This document shows, one piece after another, positions 57,041 through 64,000 of a DNA stretch of 64,000 bases (within the stretch, counting starts at the first letter, position 1; every line of letters begins with the position of its first letter). The DNA is from Streptomyces bambusae (GTDB taxonomy: Bacteria > Actinomycetota > Actinomycetes > Streptomycetales > Streptomycetaceae). The notes beneath the pieces are model-generated. The model had not been told where the DNA came from, did not search any database, and saw nothing but the letters and a program-made list of their open reading frames with translations. A program made the position numbers and the translations under genes. Location of the stretch: NCBI RefSeq assembly GCF_020532645.1, contig NZ_JAJAUZ010000019.1, positions 56,410 to 120,409 on the forward strand, in the 5' to 3' direction.

Positions 57041-59083
57041 TCAGCGGATCTCGCCCAGCACCTCCAGGACCGCCCGCTCGTCCGGCGCCCCGGCCAGCCG
57101 GTCCCGGAAGCCGGCGTCCATCAGCTTCCGCGAGAGCAGTGCGAGGATCCGCAGGTGCTCGTCCCCGGCCGCCGCGGCCGGCACCGCGATCATGAACACC
57201 AGCCGGGCCCGCGTACCGTCCGGCGCGCCCCACTCGATGCCCGCCGCCGAGCGGGCGAAGCCCACCGTCGGCCGGCTCACCGCGTCCGTCTTGGCGTGCG
57301 GGATCGCGATCGACTCGCCGAGCCCGGTGGTGCCCTGCGCCTCCCGGGCCAGCGCCACCCGCACCAGCTCGTCGACGTCCCGCACGCTCCCGGCCGCCGC
57401 CAGCAGCTCCGCCATCTCCCGGATGGCGTCCTCCTTGGTGAGGGCGGCCAGCCCGGTCTTGACGGTCCGGCCGGTCAGGTGGCCGGACAGGACCTCGGGG
57501 GCGGGCGCGCCGGGCCGGGCACCGGTCGCCGCAGCCCGGGGGACCGCCGGAGCCGCCGGCCCCGCCGGAGCCTCCCCGGCCCTGCCCGCCCGCCGGCCCG
57601 CCAGGTCGATCAGCGTGTTCGTGGTCAGCGCCGTCACCACGGTGCCCGCGGCGATGGCGGCCAGGAACCAGACCCAGTTGTCCACCGCGCCCAGCGCCGC
57701 CACCACCGGCCCGCCGTGCGGCACGTGGTCGCCGACCCCCGCCACCCCGGCCAGGGCACCCGCCACCGCGCCGCCGAGCATGTTGGCCGGGATCACGACC
57801 GCCGGCCGGGCCGCCGCGAACGGGATCGCCCCCTCCGAAATTCCGAACACGCCCATGAACAGCGCCGCCATGCCCGTGTCCCGCTCCTGCTCGGAGTACA
57901 GCCGCCGGCGCAGCACCGTCGCCAGGCCCTGACCCAGCGGCATCACCGGGATCGCCGCCGCGCACATGCCCATCACCGCGTGGTTCCCGGACGCGATCAG
58001 ACCCGCGCCGAACAGGAACGCCGTCTTGTTGACCGGCCCGCCCATGTCGAAGGCGATCATCAGGCCGAGGATCGCGCCGAGCAGGACCGCGCTGGTGCCG
58101 GTCATGCCGGACAGCCAGCCGGTGAGGTTCTCGAACACCCACGAGATCGGCTTGCCGATGACGTAGATGAAGAACAGGCCGAGTGCCGTGGTCGCCGCGA
58201 TCGGGATCACGATGATCGGCATGATCGGCTGGACTACCTTGGGCACCTGCACCTTCTTGATCCACACGACCAGGTAGCCGGCCAGGAAACCGGTCACGAT
58301 CGCCCCGATGAACCCCGCGCCCGCCTTCGAGTCGTACAGCGACCCGGTGTTCGCGATGAAGCCGCCGATCATGCCCGGCACCAGCGCCGGCCGGTCCCCG
58401 ATGGCGTACGCGATGTAGCCGGACAGGATCGGGATCATCAGCGTGAAGCCGAGGACCCCGATCCGGAACAGGTGGTCCCAGAACGTGCCGGGAGTGGTCG
58501 CGTACCCGGACGCCGTGGCATGGCCGCCCAGCGCCAGCGAGACGGCGATCAGCAGCCCGCCGACCACCACGAACGGGATCATGTACGAGACGCCGTTCAT
58601 CAGCGCCTTGTAGCCGAGACTGCGCTCCCTGCCGCCGGAGCGGCCGGATCCGCCCCACCCGCCGGCGCCTCCCGTGGCGCCCGCCGATCCCGCGCCCGAG
58701 CCGCCCGCGGGTGCCGCCGTACCGGACTGCACCGGCGCCCGCTGCACCTGCTCGATCAGCTCCTCCGGCCGGTGGATGCCGTCCGCGACCCCCGTGGACA
58801 GCACCCGCTTGCCCGCGAACCGCTCCCGGTCGACCTCCTTGTCGGCCGCGATGATGATCCCGTCCGCCTGCCTGACATCGTTGTCAGTGAGCACGTTCTC
58901 GGCACCGATGGAACCCTGCGTCTCCACCTTCATGTCGATGCCGAGCCGTTCCGCGGTCTGCTGGAGCGTCTCCGCCGCCATGTACGTGTGCGCGATCCCC
59001 GTGGGACACGCGGTCACCGCGAGCAGCCGCAGCCGCCGCCCGCTCGGGTCCGCCTTCGCCCGAAGGCCTGCCGGACTGGTCAC
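57041..59083 (-). CDS. fruA: PTS fructose permease, EIIB-EIIC-EIIA fusion
   Basis: GTG at 59083 with GAGGAGAG upstream, 680 residues. The EIIB domain (about 18-115) has the phospho-Cys C26 in ACPTGIAHTYMAAE. EIIC (about 150-490) has eight to ten helices. EIIA (about 530-680) has the phospho-His in SIAIPHAKTD. It brings in fructose as fructose-1-P in the usual Streptomyces arrangement; the fused order is the S. coelicolor FruA order as I remember. No fruR or fruK gene is visible: they would normally be upstream of fruA, but here ahcY is divergent, so the gene stands alone in this window. Confidence 0.93.
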   Translation of the reverse strand: MTSPAGLRAKADPSGRRLRLLAVTACPTGIAHTYMAAETLQQTAERLGIDMKVETQGSIGAENVLTDNDVRQADGIIIAADKEVDRERFAGKRVLSTGVADGIHRPEELIEQVQRAPVQSGTAAPAGGSGAGSAGATGGAGGWGGSGRSGGRERSLGYKALMNGVSYMIPFVVVGGLLIAVSLALGGHATASGYATTPGTFWDHLFRIGVLGFTLMIPILSGYIAYAIGDRPALVPGMIGGFIANTGSLYDSKAGAGFIGAIVTGFLAGYLVVWIKKVQVPKVVQPIMPIIVIPIAATTALGLFFIYVIGKPISWVFENLTGWLSGMTGTSAVLLGAILGLMIAFDMGGPVNKTAFLFGAGLIASGNHAVMGMCAAAIPVMPLGQGLATVLRRRLYSEQERDTGMAALFMGVFGISEGAIPFAAARPAVVIPANMLGGAVAGALAGVAGVGDHVPHGGPVVAALGAVDNWVWFLAAIAAGTVVTALTTNTLIDLAGRRAGRAGEAPAGPAAPAVPRAAATGARPGAPAPEVLSGHLTGRTVKTGLAALTKEDAIREMAELLAAAGSVRDVDELVRVALAREAQGTTGLGESIAIPHAKTDAVSRPTVGFARSAAGIEWGAPDGTRARLVFMIAVPAAAAGDEHLRILALLSRKLMDAGFRDRLAGAPDERAVLEVLGEIR

Positions 59084-59432
59084 GTCGCTCTCCTCACCGC
59101 CGGGTCCTGCCGGACCGCGCCCCGGGCCCGATCCCTCCCGATCCTCTCCTGCGTAAGGAGGGCATCAAAGGTCCGAAAGGCCTGAAACCGACCCTCCGGA
59201 CGTCCCCGGAACCCGTGACGACTTGACCACGATCCGCTGGGGGTGATCCCCCGTTCGGTGTAGATTCGACACCGGTGTCAGGCGTCGCTGCTGATGGCGG
59301 TCGGGCGGTCCCACGGACCGGCCGAGAGGAGAGAGGGCCTCCGACGGACTGCGCTCTGTGCACCGGCCCGTACCCGGACCCGGCGTGCAGCTCAGCCGTA
59401 CCCTCTCGCACCCATCAACGAGGAGCAGACGC
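59084..59432. other. Intergenic region between fruA and ahcY (349 bases)
   Basis: No gene is visible. It holds the fruA ribosome site, a TTGACC at 59223-59228, the small inverted repeat GGGGGTGATCCCCC (59239-59252), a TAGATT hexamer (59261-59266) and a perfect palindrome GACACCGGTGTC at 59268-59279, then a 150-base ahcY leader without a recognised riboswitch. The palindrome lies where transcription from TAGATT would begin and is a candidate operator. Confidence 0.5.
59268..59279. promoter_or_regulatory. Candidate operator palindrome upstream of ahcY
   Basis: Perfect 12-base palindrome GACACCGGTGTC, two inverted GACAC pentamers. It starts two bases after the -10-like TAGATT. GACAC is also the core of the WhiA site, though chance is possible. 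Confidence 0.4.
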
Positions 59433-60869
<1,437 letters not shown>

Positions 60870-60936
60870 TCCGCCCCGGCGCCGCCCGGCCACCGGCCGG
60901 CGCCCCCCGGCGCATCACGCACCAGCACCGCCCGTC

Positions 60937-60964
60937 AGGCCCCCGGCACCCGTGCCGGGGGCCT
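60937..60964. terminator. Terminator after ahcY
   Basis: A 13-bp stem (AGGCCCCCGGCAC / GTGCCGGGGGCCT) with a 2-base loop, 67 bases after the ahcY stop and 33 before the next start. Confidence 0.9.
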
Positions 60965-60996
60965 GCCCGGTCCCGCAGCAGACCCCAGGAACCCCG

Positions 60997-61638
60997 ATGC
61001 CCCGCGGCCGCTACTCGCTCCACGATCCACACGATCACACCCCCCTCGGCGACGAGCACTTCCACTGCGCCCCCGGCCCCTCCGGCTGGCGCTACGTCTC
61101 CCAGACCACCACCCCCGCCGGCGACCACGCGGGCTCCGTCGACCTGGCCGTCGACGCCCTCGGCCGCCCCATCCGCCTCGAACTCCACGCCGCGAGCTGG
61201 CAGGTGCGCGGCGCCGCCATCGACGGCGTCACCTGGGTGCGCACCGACCCCGCCGGCATCGAGGCCACCGAGGGCAACGTCCGCGCCCACGGTTTCACCG
61301 GCGCATCGCCGGCCTTCCTCGTCGCCACCGCCCGCCTCCTCCGCCTCACCCCCGGCGCCCCCGCGACCCGTGTCCGCCTCGTGCACTTCACGAGTCCGGT
61401 GCTCGCCCCCCGCACCGTGGACCAGGCCTGGGCCCTGCTGGGAAGCGAAGCGCACCCCACGGACAGCGGCCCGCTGATGGTGGACGCGTACCAGGTCAGC
61501 GCCCTGGACACGGGGGAGCAGCACACCGTGCACATCGCGGGCGACGTGGTCCTGTCCGCCCCCGGCATCGAACTCGAAGAGCTCGACACCCCGCCGTCGG
61601 CCTTCCCCGACCCGGCGGACGACACCTACACCGACTGA
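60997..61638 (+). CDS. Conserved hypothetical protein (213 aa)
   Basis: ATG at 60997 with CCAGGAAC upstream. I do not recognise the family. It is a soluble beta-rich protein with alternating strands: MPRGRYSLHDPHDH at the start (several His), GWRYVSQTTTPAGDHAGSVDLAVDALGRP, then WVRTDPAGIEATEGN, RLLRLTPGAPATRVRLVHFTSPVLAP and QVSALDTGEQHTVHIAGDVVLSAPGIELEELDTP. The end is Asp/Thr-rich. The regular spacing of strands with a His-rich start recalls lipocalin-like or glycolipid-binding barrels, but this is only an impression. It is convergent with the RDD gene, with a 6-base gap. Confidence 0.8.
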   Translation: MPRGRYSLHDPHDHTPLGDEHFHCAPGPSGWRYVSQTTTPAGDHAGSVDLAVDALGRPIRLELHAASWQVRGAAIDGVTWVRTDPAGIEATEGNVRAHGFTGASPAFLVATARLLRLTPGAPATRVRLVHFTSPVLAPRTVDQAWALLGSEAHPTDSGPLMVDAYQVSALDTGEQHTVHIAGDVVLSAPGIELEELDTPPSAFPDPADDTYTD

Positions 61639-61644
61639 CGCCCC

Positions 61645-62595
61645 CTACCCGGGCGGCGCGAACCCGGTCGCAGGCGGCTGCTCGACGGGAGCGGGAGCGG
61701 GAGCCGGCGGCGCCGGCGGTACGTACGGCTGCGGCGCGGCCTGCACCGGCGGCCGAGCCGGAGCGGCGTACGGCTGCTGCGGGTACGCCACGGCCGGGGC
61801 TCCGTACCCCGGAACCGCTTGTCCCGCCTGAGCCGGAGCCCGGTGCTGCTGTGCGAACGCCCGCCGCGCATCGCGCGTCTGCCGTTCGTGCACCACGGCC
61901 GCCAGGTACGCCGCGGCCGGCACCCCGGGCGGCGCCGGCGTTCCCGTGCACGCCACCAGGTCGTCCCCGAGCCGGGCCGCCATCGACGCACCCACCTGGG
62001 GATCCAGCTGCCCCATCCGCGCCAGGTACTGCCGGATCGCCAGCCACAGCCCGTCCGGTACGCCCGACAGGTCCAGCTCCGTGAACTGCCCCGCCAGCCA
62101 CGCCGGAGGCGGCGGCAGCTGACCGCCCCGCGCCCCCGGCACCCGCTCCCGCACCACGAGCGTCCCGGCGAACACGTCACCGAGCCGCCGCCCGCGCGCC
62201 GACACCAGCGACGCGATGCAGGCCACCGTGCCCAGCGTCATCAGCAGCTCGACCACCCCGAGCGCACCGCGCACCAGCGCGTGCCGGAACCGGATCGGCC
62301 CGCCGTCGTCCCGCACCACCCGCAGCCCGCAGGCCAGCTTCCCCAGCGACCGCCCGCGGCTCAGCGTCTCCACCACGATCGGCACCCCGACGAGGACCAG
62401 CAGGAACAGCGCGATCTGCACGGCCGTCCGCGCCGCCTCGTCCAGCGACGCCGTCGCCGCCAGCAGCGCCACCGACACGATGACGAAAACGGTCCATTGC
62501 ACGACCATGTCGATCGCGACGGCCAGCGCCCGGCTCGGCAGCCGCGCCGGCTGGAGGCCGAGTACGACCGCATCCCCTGTCACCAGACCGCTCAC
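61645..62595 (-). CDS. RDD family membrane protein (316 aa)
   Basis: GTG at 62595. The N-terminal PARLPSRALAVAIDMVVQWTV carries the Arg-x-x-Asp elements of the RDD fold, with three to four transmembrane helices up to about residue 145 and SLGKLACGLRVVRDDGGPIRFRHALVRGAL. A soluble segment (about 155-250) and a Pro/Ala-rich tail with PYAAPARPP repeats follow. RDD proteins are small transporters or partners of membrane processes, and some exchange sodium for protons. It is divergent from the SpoIIM-like gene, as often seen in actinobacteria, so a joint function is plausible. Confidence 0.85.
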   Translation of the reverse strand: MSGLVTGDAVVLGLQPARLPSRALAVAIDMVVQWTVFVIVSVALLAATASLDEAARTAVQIALFLLVLVGVPIVVETLSRGRSLGKLACGLRVVRDDGGPIRFRHALVRGALGVVELLMTLGTVACIASLVSARGRRLGDVFAGTLVVRERVPGARGGQLPPPPAWLAGQFTELDLSGVPDGLWLAIRQYLARMGQLDPQVGASMAARLGDDLVACTGTPAPPGVPAAAYLAAVVHERQTRDARRAFAQQHRAPAQAGQAVPGYGAPAVAYPQQPYAAPARPPVQAAPQPYVPPAPPAPAPAPVEQPPATGFAPPG

Positions 62596-62713
62596 CGATG
62601 CCCACCTTCACCCTGTCGTGCCCTGCCCTGCCCCGTGGTCATCAAGTCTGCCAAGCTGACCGGAGTACGTCAGCCGTGGACAGTCAGTGCACCTGGGCAG
62701 GAGCAGCAGCCGG

Positions 62714-63721
62714 ATGGATCTCGACGTCTTCGTCACCGCGCACCGGGCCGAATGGGACCGCCTGGAGCAGTTGCTTCGCCGCGGCCGCCGCCTGACCGGC
62801 GCCGAGGCCGACGAACTCGTCGTCCTCTACCAGCGCACCGCGACCCACCTGTCGCTGATCCAGTCCAGCGCCCCCGACCCGACGCTCACCGGCCGCCTCA
62901 CCCAGCTGGTGGCCCGGGCCCGTGCCACGGTGACCGGTGCCCGCCGGGCGAGCTGGCGCGACGCGGCCCGCTTCGTCACCGCCGGTTTCCCCGCCGCCGT
63001 CTACCGCAGCCGCCACTGGTGGATCCCCACGGCCCTGCTGTCCACCGCCCTCGGCGCCCTGATCGGCTGGTGGATCGCAGTGCACCCCGAGGTGCAGGCC
63101 TCGATCGGCGCCCCGGAGCACCTGCGCGAGATGACCCGCCCCGGGGGCCAGTACGAGACGTACTACTCCAGCCACCCGGCCGCGTCCTTCGCCGCACAGG
63201 TGTGGACGAACAACGCCCAGGCCGCCGCGATGTGCCTGGTCCTCGGCGCGTTCCTGGGCCTGCCCGTGCTCTGGATCCTCTTCCAGAACATGCTCAACCT
63301 CGGGATCGGCATCGGCCTGATGGCCTCGGCCGGCCGCCTCGACACTTTCCTCGGCCTGATCCTCCCGCACGGCCTGCTGGAACTCACCGCCGTCTTCGTC
63401 GCCGCCGGCACCGGCCTCAAGCTCGGCTGGACGGTGATCGACCCCGGCCCCCGGACCCGCCGGGTGGCCCTCGCCGAGCAGGGCCGCGCCGCCCTGGGCA
63501 TGGCCATCGGCCTGGCCGGGGTCCTGTTCGTCTCGGGCCTCATCGAAGGGTTCGTCACCCCGTCGGGCCTGCCGACCTGGGCCCGCATCGCCATCGGCAT
63601 CGCCGCCGAGGCGGCCTTCCTCGCGTACGTCTACGTGCTCGGCGGCCGGGCCGCCCGCGCCGGTGAGACCGGTGACGTCGAAACCGCAGACCAGAGCGCC
63701 ACGCTGCCCGTCGCGGCCTGA
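62714..63721 (+). CDS. Stage II sporulation protein M-like membrane protein (335 aa)
   Basis: ATG at 62714 with GCAGGAGC upstream; a GTG at 62687 in frame is less likely. An N-terminal cytoplasmic region (1-100) with ELVVLYQRTATHLSLIQ leads into five to six helices (about 103-320). SpoIIM-family signatures include QYETYYSSHPAASFAAQVWTNN, the short LGAFLGLPVLW segment and a later ILPHGLLELTAVFVA. In Bacillus SpoIIM organises the DMP complex that remodels peptidoglycan. Actinobacterial homologues lie beside an RDD gene and their role is unproven. Confidence 0.9.
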   Translation: MDLDVFVTAHRAEWDRLEQLLRRGRRLTGAEADELVVLYQRTATHLSLIQSSAPDPTLTGRLTQLVARARATVTGARRASWRDAARFVTAGFPAAVYRSRHWWIPTALLSTALGALIGWWIAVHPEVQASIGAPEHLREMTRPGGQYETYYSSHPAASFAAQVWTNNAQAAAMCLVLGAFLGLPVLWILFQNMLNLGIGIGLMASAGRLDTFLGLILPHGLLELTAVFVAAGTGLKLGWTVIDPGPRTRRVALAEQGRAALGMAIGLAGVLFVSGLIEGFVTPSGLPTWARIAIGIAAEAAFLAYVYVLGGRAARAGETGDVETADQSATLPVAA

Positions 63722-63774
63722 TGTGCGTACAAGCCTGCTGAGCTGCTAGTCTCCTCGTCGTCCCGCAGAGACCG

Positions 63775-63803
63775 TTGACACGGTTGGCGTAGGGAGGTAG
63801 ATT
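63775..63803 (+). promoter_or_regulatory. rrn-type promoter 1
   Basis: -35 TTGACA (63775-63780), a 17-base spacer, and -10 TAGATT (63798-63803). This is a close match to the principal sigma consensus. Confidence 0.85.
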
Positions 63804-63821
63804 CGAACGGTTGCCTCGAAC

Positions 63822-63850
63822 TGGACAGTTCGACCGCAACGGTCTAGAAT
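63822..63850 (+). promoter_or_regulatory. rrn-type promoter 2
   Basis: -35 TGGACA (63822-63827), a 17-base spacer, and -10 TAGAAT (63845-63850). It lies 47 bases downstream of promoter 1 with the same spacing, as in multi-promoter rRNA operons. Confidence 0.8.
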
Positions 63851-64000
63851 CGACCTCGCTCCCGAAGTTCGGATTCGGAATCGAATTCCACGAGTCGGAG
63901 CACATCCCCGAATTCCTGTCGGATTTCGCATCGGAAAAACCCGGTGAGAACGTCTGATAGAGTCGGAAACGCCGGAAGGGAAAGCGCGAAAGCGCCGGAC

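Larger units (their letters stand above)
63722..64000 (+). promoter_or_regulatory. Ribosomal RNA operon promoter and leader region (16S gene lies outside)
   Basis: The last 279 bases contain no gene and are unusually A+T-rich for this DNA. They hold at least two well-matched promoters (63775-63803 and 63822-63850) and a TGATAGAGT segment near 63956. They end with GTCGGAAACGCCGGAAGGG and AAAGCGCGAAAGCGCCGGAC, a leader that I recall just ahead of 16S rRNA genes in Streptomyces. The rRNA itself is not in the window. In S. coelicolor an rrn operon also lies near ahcY (from memory). Confidence 0.75.

Noticed and set aside
59280..59432. S-adenosylhomocysteine riboswitch upstream of ahcY
   Set aside because: The 150-base leader has GC-rich stems, but I could not find the conserved core expected for the known SAH riboswitch. 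A covariance-model search would decide.

Overview
The window is a block of Streptomyces chromosome. The evidence is the very high G+C in coding sequence, frequent GTG and TTG starts, ATGA/GTGA stop-start overlaps, an 87-residue WhiB, a SpoIIM-like membrane protein, coenzyme F420 genes and several LytR-CpsA-Psr (LCP) wall enzymes. As far as I recall, the order purK-purE-acyl-CoA dehydrogenase ... LCP-TIGR03089-mannose-1-P guanylyltransferase-fbiB-fbiA-whiB-DUF3499-manB-SIS-manA ... ahcY parallels both S. coelicolor and the Mycobacterium Rv3276c-Rv3248c region. It is therefore mostly old core chromosome with insertions.

Layout. 1-1614: end of a histidine utilisation locus (hutF tail, hutI). 1766-5857: a translationally coupled four-gene operon of secreted proteins (an LPQTG protein, a DUF916-like protein, an Ig-like membrane protein and a LADTG protein with a TTSG stalk). 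5932-10495: peptide transporter, OmpR-type two-component system, GtrA protein. 10676-15176: purK, purE, a zinc dipeptidase, a repeat-filled gap, and a second dipeptidase homologue that has lost most metal ligands. 15224-17933: UDP-glucose-type dehydrogenase and acyl-CoA dehydrogenase.

17870-21342 is a 3.4-kb genomic island at the 3' end of the acyl-CoA dehydrogenase gene. It is bounded by a perfect 64-bp direct repeat, has lower G+C, and carries one operon of small genes including an XRE/DUF5753 regulator and a DUF6879 protein. No recombinase is visible. 21433-27555 holds a TerD-like gene divergent from five coupled genes: a membrane coiled-coil protein, a MotB-like single-span protein, a vWA protein, a PP2C phosphatase and a kinase. 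This looks like a membrane-linked Ter-type phospho-signalling system and is the most novel-looking system in the window.

27640-38992 is a cell-wall region with five LCP paralogues, a thioesterase, a TIGR03089 protein and a PGRP amidase. 39055-45265 holds a sugar-nucleotide pyrophosphorylase, a DNA glycosylase, fbiB-fbiA, cysteine dioxygenase with an upstream Cys-rich leader peptide, and whiB. 45471-56965 holds a giant glycosyltransferase, a DUF5719 protein, small conserved genes, the mannose genes manB, SIS and manA with Trm112, and a cation exporter. 57041-63721 holds the fructose PTS gene, ahcY, a hypothetical, an RDD protein and a SpoIIM-like protein. The last 280 bases look like the promoter region of a ribosomal RNA operon whose 16S gene would begin just outside.

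Genes for making and attaching wall glycans (manB, manA, guanylyltransferase, glycosyltransferase, LCP enzymes) recur across the window next to the developmental regulator whiB. This suggests one envelope-biogenesis neighbourhood.
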